Source of the DNA: Mangifera indica
Taxonomy: Eukaryota > Streptophyta > Magnoliopsida > Sapindales > Anacardiaceae
Length of the DNA: 64,000 nucleotides
Reading direction: 5' to 3'
Assembly: GCF_011075055.1 (NCBI RefSeq)
Contig: NC_058147.1
Span: 1,550,001-1,614,000 of the forward strand
Position 1 is the first letter of the stretch; the number at the start of each line of letters is the position of its first letter. This document shows positions 25,166-36,350 of this stretch, piece by piece. The position numbers were made by a program, and so were the translations under genes. A model generated the notes under the pieces. That model did not search any database. It worked only from the letters and a program-made list of their open reading frames with translations, and was not told the origin of the DNA.

Positions 25166-26020
25166 CCAGGTTTCTCTCCAATTCAGGGAAATATCTATTT
25201 TACGCTACTTATGTCATTAGTTAGTTCTATAAAGTGGATGATTTGAATAAAAGATTGTGCTCTCGGAAGAATGCTCAGAGTATAGAAATCCATGGCTGAT
25301 ATATATACATATATATATATTCGTACATTATAATTTACATTTAGTTACGCCCTTGTTTGTAAGTCATATGCTGGCCTAGCATGCTTTTTAACATTGAACA
25401 GGGCATTTTATCTGTTTAGAGAATAGATATAGACGGTATCCAAACTATTCTTTATCAGTGTTTTGCTTCCTGTTGATGGTAAAAATCCCTCTGTCTCAGG
25501 AGAATCCTTTTGGTTCCAGTTCATATATAATTTACTGCTCTCATGCATACAGTTGGAAACATGACACCAACAGACCAAATTAATATTTTTATGTTATAAG
25601 GAATACGTTTATAGGTTGCACTCTCCCCTTTAAACTTGTAGATCAAGGCAGAATTTTCAGACAGTGATGGCTGTTAGGGAAGGACCATTTGTTAGAGAGG
25701 AGCTGAAAATATTAAGGCTTATCGTTCAAGGAAGTCTCTTAAATATGGTTATATATACTGTTTTGATTAAACTAATGTGGTCCAGAGGTCAAGTTGTTAA
25801 AAAACTTGAATGCATAAATATTAGTAAGTTAAAAGAGTGGGTGGAGACCACGGTGGCGGTGGCCAAATTCGGAGAAGAAGCTCAGCATGCTTTCTCCTGT
25901 TTCAGTTCAGTTGGGGACAAAAGTGTTCTCTAAGTCAAGATCACATGGAGCCAACTAAATAGTCTATATAAAGCCAAGGAACATTTTCCCAACATTTGCA
26001 ACAGTGCTTGGCATCAAAAC
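25166..26020. other. Intergenic, 3' region of TMCO4-like gene
   Basis: Contains a short ta/tatata run near 25300-25322 and otherwise unique AT-rich sequence. The 89-codon ORF at 25664 has no recognisable content. The right end holds the promoter of the glycine-rich gene. Confidence 0.5.
25965..25972 (+). promoter_or_regulatory. TATA box of glycine-rich protein gene
   Basis: The run tctatataaagcc matches the plant TATA consensus and lies about 55 bp before the ATG at 26021, leaving a leader of roughly 25 nt if transcription starts about 30 bp downstream. The spacing fits a short-leader secreted-protein gene. Confidence 0.55.
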
Positions 26021-26474
26021 ATGAGCACAGCAAGAAGAAGTTTCTGGCTTCTTTTATTTCTAGCAGTGACCGTTGCTGGGTTGAGAGACGGAGAAATATT
26101 GGTAAACAATACCCCAAGTCAGGGCACTCTTGTTGGAAACAAGAACACCGAGGCAACAGCAAGAATAAACGTTATGGAGGCGGAGAAGGAGGCGGCGGGG
26201 GTGGTGGAGGGGGTGGCGGTGGGGGAGGAGGAGGTGGCGGTGGGTATAAATGGGGCTGTGGTGGGAAAGGAAAAAGAGGAAGTGCGGTCATTAATAATAA
26301 TACGATGTATAAAAGAGAGTTTTTAACAGGAAGGATTATAAATTGGGTGAGTTTGCCCAGTGCATGAATAGAGGAAGGTGCAGAGGCAAAAGATTGGATT
26401 GTCCTCTTCATTGTGGCGGGCCTTGCTTCTATGACTGCCAATATATGTGCAAAGCTCATTGCCCACGCCACTGA
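26021..26474 (+). pseudogene. Glycine-rich secreted protein with Cys-rich tail, frame-broken
   Basis: Three parts of one plant protein type lie in order but in three frames. From 26021: a signal peptide (STARRSFWLLLFLAVTVAG) and a short polar stretch. From about 26165: KNKRYGGGEG, then an unbroken poly-Gly tract of about 19 residues and GYKWGCGGKGKRG. From about 26313 to the TGA at 26472-26474: KDYKLGEFAQCMNRGRCR, KRLDCPLHCGGPCFY and DCQYMCKAHCPRH, a conserved Cys-rich C-terminus. Net frame changes are needed near 26160 and near 26310. An intron could in theory fix the second join (26244-26329, GT-AG, 86 nt, right phase) but would remove GYKWGCGG, which looks coding. I found no intron for the first. 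It is therefore either a pseudogene or a gene with indel errors in the assembly. The TATA box is intact. Role of the intact family: extracellular, unknown. Confidence 0.6.
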
Positions 26475-26941
26475 TCCTGATTTGCTGCTTATTATTAATT
26501 GATGTTATTCGAGAGAGGCATGAGTTCGTGCACTTTCTCACTATCTTGCTTTATCACGTTTAATTGGATTTACTTGTGAGAGAGATGAGCTGGTGTACCA
26601 TTGCATTGGGACCGATTTTGAAAGACTACAAACAATTGAAACTAAGTCCCCTTTGTAAGCTTTAAGTCAAGTCTTACCATACAATGACCGTTCATGAGAA
26701 GTCAGTTTTTTTCATGATTAACGTAGACCTGATTCGTTCACTGTGAAATGAAGAAGAAGAATGAATAAATGAACCCCAAGATGTGAATCAATTGACTTGT
26801 AGTGTGAGCAACAACCCACTCACCATATTTCAACGTTTTAACCAGGAAAGTAAGGTAATTTTTTAAACATACAAGTTTCACTTGACGACCATTACCAATT
26901 TGTAAAATTATGTGCATTCAGTTTACCTAACTCAATTAGAG

Positions 26942-27028
26942 ATTTAAATAATGTATTATTATGTGATTAGATAATTTTAATTTAATAATAAAATAATACT
27001 TAATCATATGATAATGCATTATTTAAAT
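26942..27028. repeat. Short palindromic AT-rich repeat, copy 1
   Basis: Inverted arms: atttaaataatgtattatta on the left answers, in reverse complement, to atttaaataatgcattatca on the right, around a centre of ataattttaatttaataata. The same layout occurs at four other places in the window. Confidence 0.6.
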
Positions 27029-27381
27029 ATCTTGATAACACAAGAATATTCTTTCTATATATACAATCAGTTTTAATATAAAATATATACATTATAAGGT
27101 TACGAATATGTACACTTCAAACAAGGACATAGGATTTATGTGAAAAATCTAATATGGGAAAAATCATAGACAAAAGACGAAAATATTCCACTTTGAATGA
27201 ACAAAATTATGAGATAGAAAAAAAAATATTTTTTTCTCACCACAATTTATTATTATTTGACACCCGTTATCTTTTGTAAGTGTAATAATAAGTTTATTTA
27301 TTAAGTTATTTGGTTCATACTTCATTTTATAAATATAGAATTGTATTTATGTTAATTTTGATTCAACCATTTTTTTGTAAT

Positions 27382-27462
27382 AAATAATGTATTATTATAT
27401 GATTAAATATTATTTAATTTTAATTTTTAATTATCTAATTATATAATAAAATATCATTATTT
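27382..27462. repeat. Short palindromic AT-rich repeat, copy 2
   Basis: Left arm aaataatgtattattatatg, right arm (reverse complement) aaataatgatattttattat, with the gattaaatatta / aattagataatt pair inside. Same family as copy 1, about 350 bp away. Confidence 0.55.
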
Positions 27463-28179
27463 GTATATTAAAATTGTGTATACAGATTACTTATAATTAA
27501 AACTTATAAAATCTACCAGCCAAAAACCTGTAATGCTGTGTACCGCCAGTGAAAACAGTAGGTGGAGATTGACAGACTTGCAACAACTCTGATTTTCAGC
27601 CACCAAAAAATTCACTCTGGAAGGCAAGGAGTGGCAGCAGACAAGAGTGAAACAAGTGCTCAACAAACCGAAGCAACTTTCTAATAATGAAACGAAATTG
27701 ATGGTTTCTGTACTGTCGTCCGCACGAAGAAGATCCTGCTTTATGACAAAACCAGGCCCAGGGCCAGGGCCAGGCTACCGCTTTTGGTGTCTCTCTTTAT
27801 TCCTTATCCGACTGCCATCTTATCCTGGTCTTCCAATCTCAATCATTACCCTGTAACAGTTAGCCAAAAGTGTTCTTGATAATTACGTATTCAGTCAACT
27901 TTGCCATGATTAATTTTGAGGCAAGATTTATATGATTTTCATTCGTTTGAAACTGATATTGAAAAGGGTTTTGCAGATCTTCTTAATATGTACAAAGACG
28001 TTTGCTGGTTGCAAGTACAAGAAACTGATGAAACAAAATGATGAAACAGAATCCAGTAGGATTTGGACCACCATGAGACAGACTAAAAGAAAAGGAAAAA
28101 AAAAAAAGAAATTCAAATCAAAACATAAGAACATGTTCATGATTGATTTGAGATCTTGATGATTTAAAAATGTTAATAG

Positions 28180-29236
28180 TTATGGTCTAGATCTCTTTGA
28201 ACCAGCCGCAGGAGGAGGACTGATTTGTGGAACTGCGAAGACATCGTCTTTCCACCTACTGTTGTTGGTTTTCATGGTGGTAACCTCCTTTGTCTCCTTG
28301 AAACTAATTTGTCCTCCAATTTGTGAAGAAAAGAGAGAAGGATGCAGAGGTGTTGGAGCTTGAGGGACCCAAATTCCATTACTTTCAGATGACAAAGAAC
28401 CCAGATTGCATCCAAAATCATCGTCCGAAAAGGGCAGCATACCACCATTACTCTGCAACAAATCAACATGGAAAAAGATTTAGCTCAAATCAAAACATAG
28501 TAATTTTTTTTTTTTTTTAACACAAAAGATGGGATCTGATAATGCAAACCTTACAGAAACCAAAGTTGTCTAGAGAAGAATCAAGAAAGTCCTCAACATG
28601 CCAGCCAGGGAGCATCTGTAAGTATTCCGATATGCTACTTGTTGAGCCACCACTTTCATTCACAATCAAATTATTCCCACTATTATTCATTACAGTGGTT
28701 ATTGTATTTGAAATCTTGGAATTGGAAGATGGATTTGAATTCAGTGGAGTAACAGAGACTGGTTTCTTGGTGTAAGATTTCTGAGACTTGGCATCAGGAA
28801 CAGAATCACAACCGTTGGTTACAGCGGATGTGTAAAGAGTAGAAGTTGCAGAGAGTTTGACCCCTGTGAGAAGAAACCTATTATGCTTCTTTGTGTGCTC
28901 GTTGGCTGTATGAATTGGCACATCACAATCTCTGCACAGAATGGCTCGGTCTTGTTGACAAAACAAGAAGGCCCTCTTCTCCTAATAAAACAAACAAGCC
29001 ATCAAAATCATCGGCAATAATTTTGCAATCAAGGAAGTGAAAGCGAATACCTGACAAACGTCACATAGAGGGAACTCTTTAGAGGAAGGGTGGAGGAGCG
29101 AGAAGCGCTGGTGCTTAGAGGCAAGCTTGTTGGCGTGGTGGACACGGTGGTCGCACGCGTCACAAAGAGCAGCCTCGTCCGCCGTGCAGAACACCGAAGC
29201 CTCATCTTTGTTACACACGTCGCACTGGATCTTCAT
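28180..29236 (-). CDS. B-box zinc-finger protein, two B-boxes (BBX20/21/22-like)
   Basis: Nuclear transcription co-regulator of light and hormone signalling, class IV BBX (two B-boxes, no CCT domain). Three phase-0 exons: 29051-29236, 28550-28981 and 28180-28452, 296 residues. B-box 1 begins CDVCNKDEASVFCTADEAAL at residue 5 and keeps its Cys/Asp/His ligands (CDACDHRVHHANKLASKHQR). B-box 2 begins CDVCQEKRAFLFCQQDRAIL at residue 59 across the first intron, with CRDCDVPIHTANEHTKKHNR. The middle is Ser/Asn-rich. SEYLQMLPGWHVEDFLDSS and a C-terminal VPQISPPPAAGSKRSRP follow; the Val-Pro pair plus basic residues resemble the COP1-binding VP motif of this group. The exact orthologue among BBX20, 21 and 22 is not settled. 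A pyrimidine microsatellite lies in the presumed leader. Confidence 0.92.
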
Positions 29237-29339
29237 CTGTTTATCTTCTTTCTTCCTTTTTCTTCAATCCAATTTAATCGCTACAGGGGTCACTTTTCTT
29301 CTACAAAGCTTAATTTCTACATAAAGAAAGAAGAGTATC

Positions 29340-29340
<1 letters not shown>

Positions 29341-29373
<33 letters not shown>

Positions 29374-29388
29374 AAGAAAGAAAGAAAG
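29341..29388. repeat. (GA)n/(GAAA)n microsatellite in presumed BBX leader
   Basis: A run of ga dinucleotides followed by gaaa tetranucleotides, about 105 bp upstream of the BBX start codon. Read on the gene strand it is (CTTT)n(CT)n, a common feature of plant 5' UTRs. Likely length-polymorphic. Confidence 0.85.
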
Positions 29389-30804
29389 TAGGTGGGCTGA
29401 CACCTCGAAGAAAAGAAACGGAAGGGTTATAAGAGAATCATGTTACTAGTGTAAAATGTCAAAGTTTCGAGAATGAAGTAATGAAAATGATAACAGTGAG
29501 ATCAAAAAAGCTCCAATTTTCACGTTCTTAATTTAACATCAGTATGGCGAGGGACACTCTGGGATGGGTTGCTAGTTTTATCTTATCAGAAAATTGGCAA
29601 CTTCTTAAATCCTCGGGGCACAGTGAGAATTTTCGCCAACACAAGATAAGTTTCCTGTTAACTTCAACTGCGTCTATGCTGTTGCTGTGTCGTTGGATTT
29701 ACAGCATTCCTTGAAACCAAACATATAGCTAATCTTTAAAGACACTGTTAAGATCTTGACACTGTTAAGAGACAGCATACAGCATACAGCATTCCTTGAC
29801 ACTGTTAAGATACTCTGAACGTTAGCAGAATCTTTAAAGATGAAGAGTCAGAGTTCCCATCTAGCTTTGAAACCAAACATATATAAAATATGCATATATC
29901 TATATGCCTATTGGCTGAATGTTAACTTCTATAATTTGCATTTGGGACCATTCTGGCCTTGCTGGTTGTTAGTTGCTAAATCAAATCTATAGCTAATTCC
30001 TATCTAAATCGCGACCACCTGCCTGGAGTCCACGCTGGAAATCAATGAAAGCCATAGACAGACGAGCTTTGACTTCATAGGAGTTTCTGTAATCGGGTTT
30101 TGTACAGCCATTTCTTTTCAGTTAACAGTTTCTTTACTAACAAGATTTGGGTTCTTCAATTTTTTTCATTTATAAGGAATATAAATGGAAACTTAAAGTA
30201 AAGATGATTTTGCAGGAAGGAGAAAGCTCAAATCAGTCAATATCGTGGTCTCTTCGAAAGGGCAAAGGTCACGCATATCTTCATGACTCTTCGTAATTGG
30301 GGAAATGGGACCAATCTCCCTGTGCTAATGGGGAGCATGGGAGGCTTTAAAGCACGGTTCAAGCAATTCTTTATCTGAAAAAGGCAAGGGCTAGGAGGCT
30401 AACAGTGGAAGACTCTAGCTGTGGGGTGCTGTTGCGTCATAATGGAGAGAGTCCCGTCAGCTTATGGGCAGCCAGCCAGTCTGTGTCAAATTTTATCCTT
30501 AATTTCAGGTAGTGCTATCAGTGCTTTATTTTTCGTTTTGCTTATTCACTTGTTTGAAAGTTCTTATTTTCTAGAGATTGCAGATTCTTGCTGTTCATTT
30601 GATCTTTCTATAATTGAGATATGGCATATTCCAAGCAGGAAGGCTCAATCATTGACGTCCCATGTGCCATCCTTATTGGGAAAGATATGGTGGTTGATTC
30701 TAAATGCTAAGGAAACCACTGGCTTCCTAGATATTAAAAATTCAAAAGTATTATTGTGGTATATTGGCTTAATAGCTTGACTGGTAAGTTTTGGTTACTG
30801 AGTA
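29389..30804. other. Intergenic, promoter side of BBX gene and unassigned sequence
   Basis: Contains a local rearranged duplication at 29701-29890. Short stretches around 30010-30100 (minus) and 30210-30380 (plus) read briefly as protein-like, but have stops and no family I can name. The 119-codon ORF at 30421 is not recognisable. Confidence 0.4.
29701..29890. repeat. Local shuffled direct duplication
   Basis: The pieces cagcattccttga, ttgacactgttaaga, aatctttaaaga and tgaaaccaaacatata each occur twice within 190 bp, in changed order, and agcatac is tandemly doubled at about 29775. This is the signature of a small template-switching or repair event. Confidence 0.65.
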
Positions 30805-31632
30805 GACTAAAGGACTTATTCTCACCCAAGATTTAGTCTATTCCCAAACACCCACCAATAGGGTTTCAAAAAAAACTTAACTACCCACCCATCATTCAAT
30901 TTCAGTTAAATTTTTTAATTAGATATAAAAAAAAATGTCATTTTACTATTAATATTAAAATAAATAAAATAACATCTCATTTTTCTTTCTTAGTTTAAAA
31001 AAATTAATAATTCCTTCTAAAAGTTTGAAAACTTACATTTTTTCCCTATTAGGGTTTGATTTTTTCATTTGGGCTTTTCGATGACCAGTTGGTTTTAACT
31101 GTCAACCAACCTTCTATGCATCTCTCTCCCTGATGATTCCCTAGCTTGAAAACCTCCCAAAATTCAGTTAAAATGGTAAGATGATGTCACACAAATCTGT
31201 GCAATGTGGACACACAAACGGCTAGATGATACACAAATCTATGTGATATTGTCCGATCGTTTCAACCATATTTCAGGTGGTTTTCATGCCGAGAAACCAC
31301 CGAGGAGGAAGATGCACAAAAAACAGGCCGATGGCCAGAACCAATTGGTCGCCAAAGAGCCCAAATGAAAAAAATAAAACCTTAACAAGGGGAAAAATAC
31401 AAGTTTTCAAACTTTTGAATGAAAGAAAATTGTTAGTTTTTTAAACTAAGAAAGAAAAATGAAATATAATTTTATTTATTTTAATATTAATAGTAAAATG
31501 ATGATTTTACTCTTACAATTAATAGTAACTTTTAATTAAAGTTGGATGATGGATAAGTATTTCGGTTTTTAAAACCCTATAGTTAAGTGTTTGGAAATGA
31601 ATTAAAACTTTAGTGGGAATAAGTCCTTGGCC
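30805..31632. mobile_element. Mutator-like long-TIR element (828 bp)
   Basis: Left end GACTAAAGGACTTATTCTC and, in reverse complement, right end GGCCAAGGACTTATTCCC start arms of roughly 300 bp. Inner landmarks also pair: catttgggctttt near 31062 with its complement aaagagcccaaatg near 31355, and gaccagttggtttt near 31083 with agaaccaattggtc near 31338. Flanks tactgagta (30796-30804) and tcctgagta (31634-31642) match at 8 of 9 bases, a good 9-bp target duplication apart from one base of slack at the right end. No transposase frame in the small loop. Confidence 0.75.
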
Positions 31633-34600
31633 TTCCTGAGTACATTACACATTTGATTTTGGGTAAAAGTAGTCATTGTTGTTTTATCACCTCTAAGTAA
31701 TATTGGATACTCATACATTTATGTATGTTAATTGGGTTAGACAAGTCTAAGACCCAATTATTCAGCCTAAAAATTTTAATTTTAACTCGAACAAAATTCA
31801 ATTCTTGGACGGGTTTGACAAAAAATTTATTTATTAAGTTATAGGGTCTAAAAATTTATTGTTGATGGATGTATTTACTAGATTTTCAAATTTACAACAT
31901 GTTATAATAATGTTTTTATAGATTTTTTAAGTTATTGAATAGATCCCTTAAATAGGCCTAAAACTAAAAAAAAAATGATGATCGAAGTCCAAACAGAAAA
32001 TAACCCAAATCTCAATTCTAAATTCTTTTTACGAGACAAATTTTGAACAAATCAAATTTGGTTCGTTAAAACTTATTGACAAGTCTATTAGCATCTCTAG
32101 CATGATTTGTTCATATATTTATGTATCTGTGCTTCAATAGTTGTACTTTCCAATAGATACGTCTACTTATCTTCAATTTTACATTCCAGAGATCTTATAT
32201 TATTTTACCCATCTTAAAATTGGCCAGGCAGCACCATCCACCATGCAAATTTGGAAAGTTTGAAAAAAAAAAAAAAAATTGGTCGGTACTTGGCATTAAA
32301 AGTGTTGACTATCAAGCTTTTAAACAATTTGATGCTCAAAGGCGCAAATTGAGATCTTTGCCCGGGTTACTTGGTCAACATCTCCGAATACACAAGATCT
32401 TTTATTCTTTTGAAATGCCAGATTGCATAATTTATGTTTGCCTAAATCATAAGCAAGTTATGGATGAAAAGATTCCAATTATTGTAGCAAATTGGTATTT
32501 TCACAAATAAAAAATAGTTGAAACACCTGCCCGAATAGTTAGACCTATGGTTATTTTGGACCTACAATATGTAAGGTGAGGAATTATTTAACCAATTTTC
32601 TATAATCATCCGAAGCTTATAGTATCCTAAAATCATGTGAGGTGTTTATACGTAATATTTTTTTTCATGTTTTATTGATGTTAGACTTAATATTTTCGTT
32701 GAGGTTTGTCTTATCATTGTTTAAAAGGATATATACAATAGCTCTTATATCATTTATAACATATTAGTTAAACGTATTTATATTTAATATCTATCTCGTG
32801 CTTTAAAACTTATAATAAGTTTTTATTGAGATTTATTTTATCATTATCGAAAAAGATGTATAAAATTACTTTGATACTATTTATGACATCTTAATTTATT
32901 ACTTTAAATTATTATCGTGATATTATTTATTTTAAATTTATAGTTTGATATAGTATTATTTTTTAACTTTGTAACTTAAGAGTATATTTTGACAATTCTT
33001 ATAAGCGTACATGTTATAAATTTGGATCAAGTCTCCATTTAATGCAATAATCATCAACAAGTGGTGGGACAAAGATGTGTTGGCTAACACTATAGGACAA
33101 ATAACCCTTTTTTCCTAGTTTAAGAGACATGATTTTATTGAATGATGTTTGTGTTACATAATTGTTCAACAAGAGAATCTTGAAAGAACGGAGAAAAAAC
33201 ACATATGATGACCTAAAACATTGTAAATCGGCATCACACTGTGATGTGATAAGACTCGAATAATTTTTGCGCATGCTTTGATTCCAATGCACTGGCCCAT
33301 AGCTCTACTGTACTGTGCTCAGTCACACCAACCTTTGTCTGTTGAATCATGCAACTTCCCTGTATTTATACCCTGAAATTCTGCAGGAATAGTTATCAGA
33401 TTAAGATCGGATATTAATTAAAAGGTTATATCCTTGTTGGGGTTGCAAAGAATGGATATTTCTGTTGAAAAAAATTTAGAGTGACAGCTTGGCAAGGTGC
33501 AATAATGGTGAATTTAATCGAGAAAATCTCTAAGTGCTGAGTGGAGTCCACAGGCACAAACTGGCATCAGCAGTGGTGTGATTGAGATTATTGGGAGTTC
33601 TGCATGATTTGTTTATGCATTTATTTTAAGTGATTCCGTATTGAAAAAGATCAGAAATATAATAATTCCACAATTCTGATTGCTCATATAATAACAATGA
33701 CATGACACAAACCGGACACCTGTAACTCACAAACATTTATTTTAGAATATGGTGGGTGTGGTGATTTAGATTAGATTACTAGCCATGGTGGAAAAAGTCC
33801 AATTATCTGCATCTTCTTTTGTCTTCTTCCACTAGCTTCCATTAAGGTTTCTCGCTCATTCTGTCTCTGATAAACTCAGTTCTTTACATGCAACCACCAA
33901 AATATTAACCTTAATACTTTAATGAGCTAGCCATTACTCCATTGTTGATGTGGGAAAGTGGCCATTTGAGTGCGTAAAGGTGATAAATCAATCAAAATTA
34001 TTTCAAAATTTAAGTGTTATTACATTCTTTCTTCTAAGATTTAGATAATATCTTTTGTTTCGACATTACATAAATAAAATATCAAAATATCTTAAAGTAA
34101 AATTCGAATGATCTTAATTATATCTCTTCTTTAATTCATATACTTAAAATAAGAGAATATTGTTGTCATTTAAAAATATACTATATTTAAAAGTTTTACG
34201 AAACTTATATATCTGATCTGTTCAATTAAGAGAATATATATTTCATCAAAATTATTACATATTAAAAGAGGTTGAATCTAACACCACCACTTGCCACCAA
34301 AACAATAGTATCTCCTTTGTATTAAACATGATACAACTAATTCAGTCAATATAAGGTACCGACTATATTGAGTTATCTAATTCAACCACTTGAATATTTT
34401 AGTTAATAGTAGACATATGATTAGCTAAACATCTTTTTACCAAGGTGGGAATTTGTGTATGAATTAATTGTGTTTACATCAATAGTGAGGGGTTTAGTCA
34501 AGAACTAATACTGTCCCAGACACAATCACTAAGGCCTTAATCCCACCCATATAGTAGGTGTTAACAGTTAATACGGATAAACTTGTTATAAAAATTTTCC

Positions 34601-34699
34601 TGTAAGCCAAATGTTCAGCCAATTCCATCGGTTCCTTGATAATCAATTTTCGGTGTTTTTCAATCGATGTGTATATATGCATGGTTTGATCAGAGAATA

Positions 34700-34775
34700 T
34701 TCAAAGAATTTTTCTCTGTATATATGTACGTACGTATGTATATATGTGTGTGTATGTGTGTCTATATATATATAT
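34700..34775. repeat. Mixed GT/TA microsatellite
   Basis: Alternating purine-pyrimidine run: tatatgtacgtacgtatgta, then tgtgtg repeats and (ta)n. Such runs can adopt Z-DNA or cruciform forms and are usually polymorphic; no function is implied here. Confidence 0.8.
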
Positions 34776-36259
34776 GGGACAATTCTGAGATTATCTATCT
34801 GGAACAGTATGGGGAGTAGGAGAAAGCGTGGGTCTGCAAGGACATATCAACGACACAATATTCTAGGACTCATCAGTCACAGGGAATGGAGAGCAAATTG
34901 AACTGTTACACTAGGAAAATATCTTATTATCTTCAACAGTAATAATGAACATACAACAGTATGCGCTGGAAGTGTTTTACTCTTGGAGGTTATAGAGACA
35001 ATGACCTCCCCACTACAACTACCTGTCTTTTCCCTTTGTCAAGGGCTGTTTCGGTTTCAGATTCATTTAGCTGGCTAAGCCTTGATGTATCTGAGTCTTC
35101 ACTGTAGCTATGCGGAAAAAAATTGATGTAAGTTAAGGCATCTAAGCGTCAACATCTTAATGACTCAACCAAAATTCTTTTAAGCACATCAATCATTTAA
35201 AGAAGCACCTCAAGTGCAATGATCTGTAAGTTTGGTATTCATTTAATGTTATGGGCCAAGCTAGCTGGTTATGAATGGTGGAATGCCACTGATTATAGAT
35301 CCACCCAAGAATTAAATTTGCTAGGACCACAACCTTTCTTATGATGCAAATGGATACCCAGTTTCTGATATATAAAGTTGTAAACTGGTGCATTTCTGGG
35401 AAATCGAATAATAAAAAATTATCGCTAAATTTTATAAGCAAAACATTTTGTTAACTTTGTGAAATTCTACTATCTTTTACTAGACGGTGCTCTCTTCCGA
35501 AACTCCCAGTTCTTGAAACTTGGAATCAGGGTAAGGAGATTATGATCATGGAAGTGGTGATGGTAGAAGGGACGATCATGTGGGTTGGATAAAGAGGAGA
35601 GCTTCTGTGCAGGGTGAAACTTTGTGAACGGGCTGGGGAATAGGATTAATATGTCCTCCCGGGAGCGGATTGGGCATACACCCTACGATGGGTCAAAGAA
35701 CACGCAAATTAACTTAAACATCATTTGTAACATATTAAAGAATATAATATACCATTATTTAAGAGAATATGTAAAGTAATTTTGATGTTATTAATTTGTC
35801 ACATCTTGGAAATATAACTCGAACTATTTTTAAGATATTATTTTTTTAGACATAACAATTTTACTTTGGAATTTTGTAACTCAACCAAGTCTTAAAAGTC
35901 ATTTATAATATCTTGGGAAAAGTTTCACGATAACTTAAAATTTGATAATCTACTTAACCAGATATATTATATTATCTTCAAATTAACTATATGAGATGTG
36001 GATATAAATTTAATATCTTTTTATTGTTTTATCAATTTAAGATTCACCTATAATGTTACACACCTCATAGCTATAATAAGATGTCCAAAATGTCATTATC
36101 AATAATATATATTATTGTTGGAATACATAGTGATAGTGCACTAAGGTAATATTCTAAATGGGTTTTTATCCCTCTCCTTCTCTAAGGTATGTCAATTCAA
36201 TTGTATAAATAAATAAGAGAGTAGTCTTATATGTATAATCTTTTTATATATTTTTATTT

Positions 36260-36350
36260 ATAAATAATGATGTATTATTGTATGAGTAGATAATTAAAAA
36301 TTAAAAATAAAATAACATCTAATCGTATAATGATATATCATTATTTATAT
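36260..36350. repeat. Short palindromic AT-rich repeat, copy 3
   Basis: Left arm ataaataatgatgtattatt, right arm in reverse complement ataaataatgatatatcatt, with the paired tagataatt / aacatctaatcg interior. Same family as 26942, 27382, 40085 and 47511. Confidence 0.6.

Larger units (their letters stand above)
26475..28179. other. Intergenic with palindromic AT-rich repeats
   Basis: No gene recognised. Holds two copies of a short palindromic repeat (26942-27028 and 27382-27462) in very AT-rich sequence. A GC-richer patch near 27750-27780 with ccagggccagggcca repeats is not part of a recognisable coding frame. The segment at 27900-28170 is likely the 3' region of the B-box gene. Confidence 0.5.

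Noticed and set aside
26172..26471. Minus-strand ORF with a long poly-proline run
   Set aside because: This is the antisense shadow of the poly-glycine tract of the glycine-rich gene.
27750..27780. GC-rich ccagggccagggcca repeat as possible coding or regulatory site
   Set aside because: A short tandem run in an otherwise AT-rich spacer; the ORF over it has no recognisable protein content.
30010..30110. Minus-strand stretch reading YEVKARLSMAFIDFQRGLQ
   Set aside because: Looks protein-like for about 30 residues, but there is no start, no clear splice site and no family match I can name.
32220..32510. 96-codon ORF starting MARQHHPPCKFGK
   Set aside because: Driven partly by a poly-A run, no signal peptide or domain, surrounded by AT-rich spacer, no splice-linked neighbours.
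35466..35705. Minus-strand open stretch reading FHPAQKLSSLSNPHDRPFYHHHFHDH
   Set aside because: Open for about 75 codons but has no ATG in frame before an upstream stop, and I recognise no family. Could be an exon remnant; not supportable.
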